Positions 14,360 to 23,335 of a DNA stretch of 36,647 nt are shown here, in pieces. The stretch spans positions 6,525 through 43,171 of the forward strand of contig FR889220.1 of the NCBI GenBank assembly GCA_000431815.1, written 5' to 3'. The notes beneath the pieces are model-generated. The model did no database searches. It was given only the letters and a program-made list of their open reading frames with translations, and was not told the DNA's origin. This DNA comes from Butyrivibrio sp. CAG:318. Lineage in GTDB: Bacteria > Bacillota > Clostridia > Lachnospirales > Lachnospiraceae. Each line of letters opens with the position of its first letter. Positions within the stretch are counted from its first letter, which is position 1. The position numbers and the translations under genes are program-made.

Positions 14360-14824
14360 TTATGACAAAAAATTCAAGTCCAAATCCCGAATAAGTTCAT
14401 CATAATCAAATTTTTTTAATATAATCGTATTGCCGTCGTCCGTGAATGTGTTGTCCCGGCAGTCTATATGCGATATTTCGAGCTTGCCGTCTTTCAGCCT
14501 GATACGTCCTTCAAGGTATGTATCTCCCGCGCTGTCCAAAATATCAACAAAGCAGCCCGGTCTGACCTTATAGTCATATCTGGTAAAATCATCTGCGCTT
14601 CTTAAGTATGCTGACACATCTGCCGTGCCGTCGCTTACCAGATAAATGCTGCCGTCGTCATTTTTCCATATTGCGCGCTCCGCTCCCGGTCCGTTATCCA
14701 GGACATCGTTATACCGGCTCTGCCTTATATTACTGTTTATCGCAAGTCCGGCTGTGATTCCGGCCGCGGCAAGCAGTATAATGATTAGCGGAGCGGCAAT
14801 TAAAATTTTGGTTCTTAACCTCAT
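14360..14824 (-). CDS. Unidentified small membrane-anchored protein
   Basis: 154 residues, not recognised. One hydrophobic N-terminal segment (about 7-29, ILIAAPLIIILLAAAGITAGLA) after MRLRTK gives a signal-anchor, with the remaining 125 residues probably outside the cell and rich in charged and beta-prone residues. It starts 26 bases after the beta-galactosidase stop, with AGGAAAGGATGG in the gap 14 bases from the ATG; an in-frame stop just upstream rules out an earlier start. It is the last gene of the apparent csoR-copA-lacZ transcription unit. No link to copper or galactose can be read from it. Confidence 0.65.
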   Translation of the reverse strand: MRLRTKILIAAPLIIILLAAAGITAGLAINSNIRQSRYNDVLDNGPGAERAIWKNDDGSIYLVSDGTADVSAYLRSADDFTRYDYKVRPGCFVDILDSAGDTYLEGRIRLKDGKLEISHIDCRDNTFTDDGNTIILKKFDYDELIRDLDLNFLS

Positions 14825-14850
14825 AATTAATTAATCAACCATCCTTTCCT

Positions 14851-17800
14851 CTAAATTCCGTAAAATACGAATTCCACTCCTTGTCCGTGCTCACCTGATA
14901 CGGTAAATTCATCGTGGACAGGTGCGCCCCAGCTGTCATCTCCGCCTACACCTCTTGTAGCACCGAGCACTTCAATGTACGTCAGACGCCTCGGCGGCAG
15001 ATAGTTTATCTTGTACGCCGACTGTATTTCGGCTCCGCTGTGTGCAAGCACCTTAAGGTCAAACGGTGCTTCTGCTTTTTCTATGCGGATACCGTGCTTG
15101 TCTGCATTGGTAATTTTAGCATATCTTACATCGCATCTTAATCCACATTCCTGTGGGTTCAGATATGGTGTCAGATTATCGCCCGCCTTGAATTTATAAA
15201 TACCGAATCTGGCTCCCTTATCACGGTCATGATAATTTTCTTCCGGCCCTCTTCCGTAGAATTCAACATTATCGAATTCCTTACTGCAGGTGATGACCAT
15301 TCCGAACTGCGGCATATCCGGGACACCCGCAGCTCCTGTATATTCCGCTTTAACGGTTATTCTGGCATCCGGTGTCATAGTATATCTTACGACACATTCT
15401 GTTTCTGGATATGTGCGGAGTTTATATGTATAAGTAAGTATAACTTTCATAATCTCACGCGCATACTCGCGACCCTTAAGCCCTGTTCCGTAAAGCTCAT
15501 CGCTCTCAGGCACAATAAATTCATCGCAGCAGACTGTTCCGTCAAGGATCCTGCCGTCAATAAGTTCATATTCCACCTTCCATGTCGCACGGCCGGGATA
15601 CTGGGTCACGCCGGCCCATACCGATGAAGCCACGTCAAAACCGTTACCTTTGTCATTGTCTGTCACAGGACGCCAGAATGTAAGCTGAGGTACTTTATCG
15701 ATAAGTTCAAGTCCCTTTCTTCTATATGATATGAGTCCGCCTTCATATCTGGAAAAAATAGCATGAACTCCGGCAGTCTTCACACCGATACAGCTATTGC
15801 CCATGATAACATCATCAAACATTGCCGGTGCATCCGTATCTGCCACATCACCGGTTACGGTTACAGGCTCGCTCTGTCCCCATGCCACAACATCACCGAC
15901 CGGTGCCCATTTGCGGAATGCCATAAGCACTGCACGTACTTCTTTGACATATTCGCCCGGTTCCGTCATATCCGGATATCTGACAGGTTCCATATATACG
16001 GACTGCGGTTTTACATCGCATCCGAATGTGACTGCCCATATTGCCTTGCCGTCTTTAAGGACACGCACCTCAAATATATACGGAGTGGTATCCTCGAAAA
16101 GATTATTGTTTTCTATTACAACACCTTCGTCGGTTGGATAAAGCCTGATTCCGGCGTATAATTTCTTGACTTCCTGAGCCTTCGGTGATAATTTTCTGTC
16201 AGCAAACACAATACCGTTGCCGCAGAAAAAACCGTCATTCGGTCTATCACCGTAGTCACCGCCAACCATAAATTCGCCGTCCTTAAGAAGTGCCTGGTCG
16301 GCGTAATCCCAGATAAATCCGCCCTGATATTGAGGATATCTGTCTTCGAGTTCGGTATATTTGAACATTCCTCCGCAAGAATTACCCATTGCATGTGTGT
16401 ATTCACAGCTTATGTACGGTTTCTTTGGAGCAGAGTCAAGATACTCCGCTATTTCATAAGGTTTGGCATACATCCTGCTCTCCATATCGCTGATGTCGGA
16501 ATATTCACGGTTGTGGAAGCATCCTTCATAATGAACAAGCCTCTCCGGATCGCGTGCTCTGAAAAATTCAGCCATTTTTCGTATATCTTCTCCTGCATGG
16601 GACTCATTGCCGCATGACCAGATTACGACACTCGGATGGTTCTTGTCACGCTCAAGCATCGCCTGTGCGCGGAAAAGCACAGCTCCAAGCCATTCTTTTT
16701 TATTATCCGGCACACGGTACGGCGGTTCACTGCCGGTATCAATGTATACACATCCGTGCGTCTCAAGATTGGTCTCATCAATAAGATAGATTCCGTATTT
16801 GTCACAAAGGTAGTACCAATATGAATTGTTCGGATAATGACTTGTCCTTACCGCATTTATGTTGAGCGACTTGATAATGCAGGCATCTTTTTCCATCTCT
16901 TCGCGTGTAACGCATCTGCCGTTTACCGCTGAAAATTCATGTCTGTTGACGCCCTTGAAAACAATACGTTTGCCGTTTATAAGCATCAGGCCGTCCTTCA
17001 TCTCCATGGTCCGAAAACCTATATGCTGCGGGATATTCTCGACCAGCCGGCCTTCCTCGTCATATATCAGGACCTTAAGATTATAGAGATTCGGTATCTC
17101 CGCGCTCCATTTTCTGACATCCTTGATAACACAGCTTATTTCGGCAGCTGCTTTGACCGGAACGCCTGACTCTCCGGCAACGTGCTTACCCTCTTCATCC
17201 GTTATCTCATAATCGATATGTCCGTTTAAACTGCCTGTGATTGTAAGCTCCGCTTTAAAAATACCATCCGTATACTGCCCGTCAAGCCCTGCATGCACAA
17301 AGACATTCTGCACATGGGTCTTTGGAATGGCATAGAGATACACATCCCTGAATATTCCGGAAAATCTCCAGAAATCCTGATCTTCAAGCCAGCTCGCACT
17401 GCTTCTTTTGTGAACGCGGACCGCAAGTTTGTTATTGGTGTCGCGAATATAATCTGTGATATCAAACTCGGACGGTGTAAAACTGTCCTCCGCATATCCG
17501 ACAAACTGTCCGTTTATCCACAGGTAAAAAGCATTCTCCACGCCCTGAAATGATATAAATGTTCTTTTCCCCGCAAGTTCCGGGTTAATGTCAAAATATC
17601 TGACATAACAGCCAACCGGCGCATCCTCACGCGGAATGTGCGGCGGCCTTAAATCCTCCGAACCTTCCCACGGATACATTGTGTTGATATACTGGCATCT
17701 GCCAAATCCCTGCAGCTCCATATGTCCGGGAACCTTAATATCATCATATAATGTGGCGTCCCTGTCTTCTTTATAAAAATCTCTGTCGGAAGCTTCAATA

Positions 17801-17991
17801 TTAACCGCATAATTGATTTTCCATGTCCCGTTAAGGCTCTGGCGAAGCGGCATTTCATCTCCGTACATTGCATCCTTATCTTCATAATACATATGGTCCG
17901 AATGTGCATCCAGCCTGTTTACCATAAAAATCTCAGGATCGGAAAGCCATGCTTCATCCGCAGCTTTTATCCTATCTAATGTCCGTAACAT
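14851..17991 (-). CDS. lacZ: Beta-galactosidase, glycoside hydrolase family 2
   Basis: 1046 residues, the length of E. coli LacZ. Domain order: sugar-binding jelly roll (about 30-225), immunoglobulin-like domain, TIM barrel (about 340-630), second immunoglobulin-like domain, and C-terminal Bgal small-chain domain. The acid/base Glu463 is in SCGNESHAG and the nucleophile Glu530 in YISCEYTHAMGNS. No signal peptide, so intracellular lactose or galactoside hydrolysis. Two adjacent ATGs (17994, 17991): GGAGG is 3 bases from the first and 6 from the second, so 17991 is preferred. The start lies inside the end of copA (20-base overlap) and no terminator separates them. No lactose permease or sugar regulator is nearby. 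Confidence 0.95.
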   Translation of the reverse strand: MLRTLDRIKAADEAWLSDPEIFMVNRLDAHSDHMYYEDKDAMYGDEMPLRQSLNGTWKINYAVNIEASDRDFYKEDRDATLYDDIKVPGHMELQGFGRCQYINTMYPWEGSEDLRPPHIPREDAPVGCYVRYFDINPELAGKRTFISFQGVENAFYLWINGQFVGYAEDSFTPSEFDITDYIRDTNNKLAVRVHKRSSASWLEDQDFWRFSGIFRDVYLYAIPKTHVQNVFVHAGLDGQYTDGIFKAELTITGSLNGHIDYEITDEEGKHVAGESGVPVKAAAEISCVIKDVRKWSAEIPNLYNLKVLIYDEEGRLVENIPQHIGFRTMEMKDGLMLINGKRIVFKGVNRHEFSAVNGRCVTREEMEKDACIIKSLNINAVRTSHYPNNSYWYYLCDKYGIYLIDETNLETHGCVYIDTGSEPPYRVPDNKKEWLGAVLFRAQAMLERDKNHPSVVIWSCGNESHAGEDIRKMAEFFRARDPERLVHYEGCFHNREYSDISDMESRMYAKPYEIAEYLDSAPKKPYISCEYTHAMGNSCGGMFKYTELEDRYPQYQGGFIWDYADQALLKDGEFMVGGDYGDRPNDGFFCGNGIVFADRKLSPKAQEVKKLYAGIRLYPTDEGVVIENNNLFEDTTPYIFEVRVLKDGKAIWAVTFGCDVKPQSVYMEPVRYPDMTEPGEYVKEVRAVLMAFRKWAPVGDVVAWGQSEPVTVTGDVADTDAPAMFDDVIMGNSCIGVKTAGVHAIFSRYEGGLISYRRKGLELIDKVPQLTFWRPVTDNDKGNGFDVASSVWAGVTQYPGRATWKVEYELIDGRILDGTVCCDEFIVPESDELYGTGLKGREYAREIMKVILTYTYKLRTYPETECVVRYTMTPDARITVKAEYTGAAGVPDMPQFGMVITCSKEFDNVEFYGRGPEENYHDRDKGARFGIYKFKAGDNLTPYLNPQECGLRCDVRYAKITNADKHGIRIEKAEAPFDLKVLAHSGAEIQSAYKINYLPPRRLTYIEVLGATRGVGGDDSWGAPVHDEFTVSGEHGQGVEFVFYGI

Positions 17992-18181
17992 CATATCCCT
18001 CCGATTCTATTGTCTTTTTGAGCACATCATCATCAATCTGTGCGTTAAGTTCAACTACTGCCTGTTCTGCCTCATGATCAGCCTTAGCCGATGTTACCTG
18101 TGGGAGACTCTCAAGTGCCTTTACTACTCTTGCCTCACAATGTCCACACATCATTCCTTTTACGCCTATTGTTCTTGTCAT
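17972..18181 (-). CDS. Possible internal start giving a free CopZ-like copper chaperone
   Basis: Within copA and in the same frame, an ATG at 18181 begins exactly where the C-terminal HMA domain begins and would give a 69-residue protein starting MTRTIGVKGMMCGHCEARVV, the normal size of stand-alone CopZ. GTGAGGT lies 7 bases upstream, a usable Shine-Dalgarno site. The AT-rich linker DNA before it holds a small hairpin (GTGATA/TATCAC around 18234-18248) and reads like a former intergenic gap kept open in frame. Initiation here is inference. Confidence 0.35.
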   Translation of the reverse strand: MTRTIGVKGMMCGHCEARVVKALESLPQVTSAKADHEAEQAVVELNAQIDDDVLKKTIESEGYDVTDIR

Positions 18182-20476
18182 TTTAAATACCTCACTTTTG
18201 TCATTATTATAGTCATAGATTTCAATGTTATTGTGTGATACTATATCACGTTTCTCATCATGTATCTTTACAAAGTTAAGCCTTAGTGCATTTGATACCA
18301 CACAGAAGCTTGAAAGACTCATCGCTGCGGCCGCAAACATAGGATTGAGCTTGAGCCCGAACAGTCCGGCTGCAAGCGGTATTCCAATCATGTTGTAGAT
18401 GAATGCCCAGAAAAGATTCTCATGGATATTTCTGAGCACCTTTCGGCTGAGCGCTATCGCTGCCGGCACGTCTGTCAGTCTGCTTTTCATAAGAACGACA
18501 TCCGCTGCGTCTATAGCAACATCAGTTCCCGCTCCGATTGCTATTCCCACATCTGCCCTTGTGAGTGCAACCGCATCATTGATTCCGTCACCGACCATTG
18601 CTGTGCGGCCTTTTTCAAGATAGTGTCTTACAACCGCTTCCTTGCCATCCGGAAGAACCCCTGCTATGACTTTGTCAACACCCGCCTGTCTGCCGATTGC
18701 ATTTGCGGTCCTTTCATTATCGCCAGTAAGCATTATTACTTTTATTCCCATATGCTTAAGGCGTTTTATGGCATCACAGCTTTCATCTTTTAGGACATCC
18801 GCTACAGCAATTATACCATATATTCTGCCGTCATGTGCAAAATAAAGCGGTGTTTTGCCTTCATTGGAAAGTTTTTCTGCTGTTTTGACAAGCATCCTGT
18901 CTATATTTGTATATTTTATAACATAATCATAATTTCCGGCGTACGCTTCTGCCCCATTGTATATGGCATTGATTCCGCTGCCACTCTCGGTATGGTAATC
19001 CGTTACCGGGTCAAGCGTGATCGTATTCTGCCCGGCATATCCCACCACTGCCTTGGCAAGCGGGTGTTCGCTTTTGGCTTCAAGTGCATATGCAAGCCTT
19101 ACAAGCTGTCCGTCAGTTATTCCGTCCGCTGCGATTATATCCGTAACAACAGGTTCTCCCTTGGTTATCGTTCCTGTTTTATCCAGAAGGACTATCTGCG
19201 TCCTTCCGGCTGCCTCAAGTGATGCCGCAGTCTTAAATAAGATACCGTTTCTCGCTCCGGTTCCGTTGCCTACCATAATGGCCACAGGTGTTGCAAGACC
19301 GAGTGCACACGGGCAGCTTATTACAAGGACCGATATTCCGTGCGCCAGGGCATTTCCTATACCACCGCCGATTATAAGCCACACAATTGCGGTAACTATC
19401 GCAATCCCCATTACGACCGGCACAAAAAATCCCGATACTTTGTCCGCTGCTTTGGCAATCGGTGCTTTTGTCGATGCAGCATCGCTTACCATCTTAATTA
19501 TCTGGGACAATGTGGTATCTTCACCGACTCTTGATGCCCTGCATTTAAGATAGCCGGATTTAAGTATTGTTGCGCCTGATACTTTGGCATCCGGTGCTTT
19601 GTCAACAGGTATGCTTTCTCCGGTAAGTGCTGCCTCATCAACGGCTCCGCTTCCTTCGGTTACTATACCGTCAACCGGTATGCTTTCTCCTGCTTTTACC
19701 ACAAAAATATCATTTACAACAACATCTTCAATTCCTACGGTGACCTCGCGGCCGTCCCTTATGACGCATGCTGTTTTCGGTGCAAGGTTCATAAGGCTTT
19801 TAAGAGCATCCGTCGTTTTTCCCTTGGAATGTGCTTCCAAAGTCTTGCCGACCGTTATAAGTGCCAGTATCATCGCCGCCGATTCAAAATAGAATTCATG
19901 CATATACATATGCTCTTTCATTGTCTCGCCCATATCCGCCGCATATCCAAGCATATAAAGTGCATATGTGCTATAAATAAAAGCCGCGCCTGAACCAAGT
20001 GCAACCAGTGTATCCATATTAGGGGCGCCTCTTAAGAGTCCTTTGAATCCGTTCACAAAGAATTTTCTGTTTATTATCATAATTGCTATTGTAAAAAGGA
20101 GTTCCGTTATTCCTATTACAACATGGCTGTCTCCCATTTTACCCGGAAGCGGCCAGTCCCACATCACATGTCCCATTGACACATACATAAGCGGAATAAG
20201 AAGAACTATTGAGCTTATAAGTCTTCGTACCATTCCTTCCGTTTCTTTATGTGAATTGTCTTCCGGCTCAACTTTGGCTCCTTTTAATGAGGCGCCATAT
20301 CCGGCTTTCTCAACTGCTTCTATTACTGATTCGGCACTCGCTGTTCCTTCAACGGACATAGAATTGGTAAGCAGGCTTACCGATACGGAATTTACTCCTT
20401 CGACTGCCGAGACTGCTTTTTCCACATGTGAGCTGCACGCGGCGCAGCTCATCCCGGTAACATTATATTGTTTCAT
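17972..20476 (-). CDS. copA: Copper-translocating P1B-type ATPase with N- and C-terminal HMA domains
   Basis: Exports Cu(I) from the cytoplasm using ATP. 834 residues: N-terminal HMA domain with GMSCAAC (8-14), P1B membrane helices, TGES (285-288), CPC metal site (388-390), phosphorylation motif DKTGT (432-436), HP motif (471-472), GDGIND (629-634) and the last-helix MSLSS site (719-723). After the final membrane helix comes a 27-residue polar linker (about 739-765), then a second HMA domain (766-834) with MMCGHC. HMA domains normally precede the membrane part, so this looks like a fused copper chaperone CopZ. AAGGAG precedes the start, 21 bases after csoR. The last 20 bases overlap lacZ. Confidence 0.96.
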   Translation of the reverse strand: MKQYNVTGMSCAACSSHVEKAVSAVEGVNSVSVSLLTNSMSVEGTASAESVIEAVEKAGYGASLKGAKVEPEDNSHKETEGMVRRLISSIVLLIPLMYVSMGHVMWDWPLPGKMGDSHVVIGITELLFTIAIMIINRKFFVNGFKGLLRGAPNMDTLVALGSGAAFIYSTYALYMLGYAADMGETMKEHMYMHEFYFESAAMILALITVGKTLEAHSKGKTTDALKSLMNLAPKTACVIRDGREVTVGIEDVVVNDIFVVKAGESIPVDGIVTEGSGAVDEAALTGESIPVDKAPDAKVSGATILKSGYLKCRASRVGEDTTLSQIIKMVSDAASTKAPIAKAADKVSGFFVPVVMGIAIVTAIVWLIIGGGIGNALAHGISVLVISCPCALGLATPVAIMVGNGTGARNGILFKTAASLEAAGRTQIVLLDKTGTITKGEPVVTDIIAADGITDGQLVRLAYALEAKSEHPLAKAVVGYAGQNTITLDPVTDYHTESGSGINAIYNGAEAYAGNYDYVIKYTNIDRMLVKTAEKLSNEGKTPLYFAHDGRIYGIIAVADVLKDESCDAIKRLKHMGIKVIMLTGDNERTANAIGRQAGVDKVIAGVLPDGKEAVVRHYLEKGRTAMVGDGINDAVALTRADVGIAIGAGTDVAIDAADVVLMKSRLTDVPAAIALSRKVLRNIHENLFWAFIYNMIGIPLAAGLFGLKLNPMFAAAAMSLSSFCVVSNALRLNFVKIHDEKRDIVSHNNIEIYDYNNDKSEVFKMTRTIGVKGMMCGHCEARVVKALESLPQVTSAKADHEAEQAVVELNAQIDDDVLKKTIESEGYDVTDIR

Positions 20477-20497
20477 TTCGGTTTCTCCTTGCTGTTG

Positions 20498-20803
20498 TTA
20501 TTTCATAAAACGGTTCACTGTTTCGATGAGCTCATCCACCACAGTTTCATCCCCGTTCTTAATGTCATTGACCACGCATGTCCTTATATGGCTGTCAAGC
20601 AGCATGCGTGAGAAGCTGTTCAACGCCGCACTTATCGCCGATACCTGTGTGAGAATGTCCACGCAGTATGCATTGCCATCAAGCATTCCCTTAACGCCTC
20701 TTACCTGTCCTTCTATTCTGTTAAGTCGGCTTACAAGTGCCTTATATTCCTTGTCTGTGCGGTTCTTTGTCTTGGCACAGTTATTGCATTTGTCACAATC
20801 CAT
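20498..20803 (-). CDS. csoR: CsoR-family copper-sensing repressor
   Basis: A 101-residue all-helical DUF156/CsoR protein. The Cu(I) ligand set Cys47 (AYCVDIL), His72 and Cys76 (DSHIRTC) is complete, matching true copper CsoR rather than formaldehyde (FrmR) or persulfide (CstR) sensors, though relatives overlap. RLNRIEGQVRGVKGM is the usual helix-1 signature. The N-terminus has extra cysteines (Cys3, Cys6, Cys9). AAGGAGG precedes the start. It is first gene of the operon with copA, and its operator is visible in its own promoter. With Cu(I) bound it should leave DNA and release copA and the genes behind it. Confidence 0.95.
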   Translation of the reverse strand: MDCDKCNNCAKTKNRTDKEYKALVSRLNRIEGQVRGVKGMLDGNAYCVDILTQVSAISAALNSFSRMLLDSHIRTCVVNDIKNGDETVVDELIETVNRFMK

Positions 20804-20838
20804 ATTCTGCCTCCTTGTGGAATTTTTATTCTGAGAGT

Positions 20839-20867
20839 ATAGTATACCCCCGTTGGGTATATGTCAA
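20839..20867 (-). promoter_or_regulatory. csoR-copA operon promoter
   Basis: On the minus strand a consensus TTGACA (20862-20867) and TACTAT (20839-20844) are spaced 17 bases apart. A TATACT one step earlier is an alternative -10. The CsoR operator fills the spacer. Confidence 0.75.
20843..20861. promoter_or_regulatory. CsoR operator
   Basis: TATACCC-CCGTT-GGGTATA, a perfect 7-bp inverted repeat with a 5-base centre, fits the TACCC...GGGTA type of CsoR operator known in Firmicutes and actinobacteria. It lies between the -35 and -10 elements, so bound repressor would block RNA polymerase. Confidence 0.85.
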
Positions 20868-20931
20868 CGAAAATTTATGTTAATGAGAATTTCTTTGGAT
20901 TTGCTCGTAGCCGGAGGCTCATCAATACACA

Positions 20932-20975
20932 CAAAAATGCGGAGACGCCATTCCGCACCGGGAATCCATCTCCGC
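20932..20975 (-). terminator. Intrinsic terminator of the sulfur amino acid operon
   Basis: On the minus strand GCGGAGA/TCTCCGC (20969-20975 and 20939-20945) plus an inner ATTCC/GGAAT form the stem, followed by ATTTTTGTGTG. It begins 6 bases after the malY-like gene's stop codon. Confidence 0.85.
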
Positions 20976-20981
20976 GAATAT

Positions 20982-22175
20982 CTATTTCTGTGTTAAGTTT
21001 TTAACCGCACGTTCTATGCGTTCCAGTGCCTCTTTAAGTGTAGCGCGCGGGCATGCAACATTGATGCGTTCAAAGCCGATGCCTGTCTTTCCGAAAATGC
21101 TGCCGCCATCAAGCCAGAGTCCGGCCTCATCCACTATCAGATGCTCCTGCTCTGCCGGTGAAAGTCCAAGATCCCTGAAATCAAGCCATACAAGATATGT
21201 TCCTTCATGTTCTGACATGTGCACTCCCGGTATGTTGTTATCCACATACTCGCGCGTATAATCAATATTGGCCTTTATGTATTTTAGTACAGCTTCGTAC
21301 CATTCGCCGCCGTGCGCATATGCAGCCTCACATGCAACAAGTCCCATAATTCCAAGCTGACTGTATCCTGCAGCATCAAGCTCTCTCTTAAATCTGCGTC
21401 TCAGACTGTCATTCGGTATAAAAAGATTGGATATCTGCAGTCCGGCAAGATTGAATGTTTTACTCGGCGCGGTGCAGGTAATTGTTATGTCCGCGTATTC
21501 TTTCTTAAGTGAAGCAAGCACATGATGTTCGCCCTTAAATACGAAATCCGAATGAATCTCATCGCTTACGATAATGACATTATGTTTCACGCAGATATCG
21601 CCAACTGCTTCAAGCTCGTCAAGAGTCCACACGCGGCCGACCGGATTGTGAGGGCTGCACAGGAAAAAGAGATGAATATCGTTTTCTATGATTTTTTTCT
21701 CAAAATCATCTATATCCATAACATAGCGGCCCTCGTCAAGACGCACAAGATCATTGCTAACCGCCACGCGGCCGTTGTCCTCAATAACTTCTTTGAACGG
21801 ATAATATACCGGTGACTGTATAAGTACAGAATCTCCTTTAGCAGTATACGCTTTAACAGCCATGGCAAGGGCAAAAACTATGCCCGGCGTTTTGACAAGC
21901 CATTTTCTCTCTATATCGTAATTATGTCTGTTGTGCATCCATGAGGCAAGAGCATTAAAATAATCATCCTTCACCTCGCTGTAACCGTATATTCCATGAT
22001 TTACCACATCTGCAAGTGCAGACTGAATATATGACGATGTTTTAAAATCCATGTCCGCAACCCAGAGCGGCAGTATGTCCGCCGGTTTGCCGCGTTCCAC
22101 GGCGAAATCATATTTAAGACAGTTGGTTCCTCTTCTGTCTATGACCGTATCAAAATCAAGATTTTTCTCTGACAT
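20982..22175 (-). CDS. MalY/PatB-family cystathionine beta-lyase (PLP enzyme)
   Basis: A fold-type I aminotransferase-like C-S lyase of 397 residues that most likely cleaves cystathionine (and cysteine or related thioethers) to homocysteine, pyruvate and ammonia. Seen: LPLWVADMDF (36-44) typical of PatB/MalY, SPHNPVGRVW, SDEIHSDFVF with the cofactor-contacting Asp, and PLP lysine Lys239 in TAPSKTFNLAGLQ. AAAGGAGGAG precedes the start. Its start codon overlaps the upstream gene's stop (TAATG), so it is translationally coupled as the third gene of the operon. Together with the second gene it gives transsulfuration from cysteine toward methionine, or cysteine degradation. Confidence 0.92.
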   Translation of the reverse strand: MSEKNLDFDTVIDRRGTNCLKYDFAVERGKPADILPLWVADMDFKTSSYIQSALADVVNHGIYGYSEVKDDYFNALASWMHNRHNYDIERKWLVKTPGIVFALAMAVKAYTAKGDSVLIQSPVYYPFKEVIEDNGRVAVSNDLVRLDEGRYVMDIDDFEKKIIENDIHLFFLCSPHNPVGRVWTLDELEAVGDICVKHNVIIVSDEIHSDFVFKGEHHVLASLKKEYADITITCTAPSKTFNLAGLQISNLFIPNDSLRRRFKRELDAAGYSQLGIMGLVACEAAYAHGGEWYEAVLKYIKANIDYTREYVDNNIPGVHMSEHEGTYLVWLDFRDLGLSPAEQEHLIVDEAGLWLDGGSIFGKTGIGFERINVACPRATLKEALERIERAVKNLTQK

Positions 22176-23335
22176 TAAATCTCCTCCTTTGCCCCGGCAA
22201 ATGCGTGCTCAATATCTGCAATGAGGTCCCGTCCGCTCTCTATTCCTACCGAAAGTCTTAATGTGCAATCTGTGATACCGTTCGCCTCACGGATATCTTC
22301 AGGGACATCCGCATGCGTCTGTGTAACGGGATATGTTATAAGTGTCTCTACGCCGCCGAGACTTTCTGCGAATTTAATAAGTCGGACCTTTTCAAGTATC
22401 TTACAGGCTAACTCCTTTGATGTGACCTTGAATGTTACCATTGCGCCAAAACCACGGCTCTGCTTCTTCATTATATTATGACCCGGATGTGACTCCAACC
22501 CCGGATATATAACCTCCGTAACATCATCATTTGCAATAAGCCAGTCAACTATCCTTGATGCATTTTCCTGCGCGCGGTCCATTCTCAGAGCAAGCGTCTT
22601 TATTCCTCTTATGATCAGCCAGCTGTCAAAAGGTGCAAGTCCTGCGCCGGTTGTCTTGATGTTGAATCTGAATTTCTCACTTAATTTCTCGTCAGCCACT
22701 ACGATAAATCCGGCTATGGTATCATTGTGACCGCCGAGATATTTGGTTCCGCTATGCACTACAATGTCCGCTCCAAGGTCTATCGGGTTCTGAAGATAAG
22801 GCGATAAAAAAGTATTATCCACAATAAGAAGCAATCCGTTAGCCTTCGCTATCGCTGATATTCCGGCTATATCCGATACATTCATCATAGGATTGGTCGG
22901 TGTTTCAATATAAATTGCCTTAGTGTTCTTCTGTATGTATTGTGTGATATCATCCTGACTGCAGTTGATTCTGGTAAAACTGATTCCGTTCTTAACTGAA
23001 ATGTTATCAAAAAGTCTTATGCTTCCCCCGTAAAGGTCCGCATCTGCTATAATATGGTCACCCGGCTTAAATAATTCCATCAATGCCGATATTGCAGCCA
23101 TCCCTGAACTGTATGCCAGCGCATCATACCCATGCTCAAGTGATGCCATTATTTTCTCAAGATGCTCGCGGGTAGGGTTCTGTAATCTGCTGTAATCATA
23201 TCCTGTTCCGTTGCCGACTCCCATATGGGCATATGTGGCGGTCTGGTATATAGGAAAACTTATTGCCCCGTAATTTTCAAATCTGTTATCTGCCTCATCA
23301 AGGTGAATACATCGTGTCTCAATATCTCTTTCCAT
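22175..23335 (-). CDS. Cys/Met-metabolism PLP enzyme, cystathionine gamma-synthase or gamma-lyase
   Basis: 386 residues, full-length member of the transsulfuration family. Motifs: SSGMAAISA (76-84), LYGGSIRLF, IETPTNPMM, VDNTFLSPYLQNP, PLP lysine Lys198 in VVHSGTKYLGGHND, and the C-terminal SLGGVETLITYP and LRLSVGIES. MetB, MetC, MccB and related enzymes share these motifs, so substrate cannot be fixed from sequence. Pairing with a MalY-type beta-lyase favours cystathionine gamma-synthase feeding cystathionine to the lyase. GGAGG precedes the start, and TAATG overlaps couple it to both neighbours. Confidence 0.92.
   Translation of the reverse strand: MERDIETRCIHLDEADNRFENYGAISFPIYQTATYAHMGVGNGTGYDYSRLQNPTREHLEKIMASLEHGYDALAYSSGMAAISALMELFKPGDHIIADADLYGGSIRLFDNISVKNGISFTRINCSQDDITQYIQKNTKAIYIETPTNPMMNVSDIAGISAIAKANGLLLIVDNTFLSPYLQNPIDLGADIVVHSGTKYLGGHNDTIAGFIVVADEKLSEKFRFNIKTTGAGLAPFDSWLIIRGIKTLALRMDRAQENASRIVDWLIANDDVTEVIYPGLESHPGHNIMKKQSRGFGAMVTFKVTSKELACKILEKVRLIKFAESLGGVETLITYPVTQTHADVPEDIREANGITDCTLRLSVGIESGRDLIADIEHAFAGAKEEI

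Noticed and set aside
20043..20834. Plus-strand 263-residue frame across copA and csoR
   Set aside because: Antisense to two well-identified genes and runs through the CsoR promoter region; Ser/Thr/Pro-rich shadow composition.
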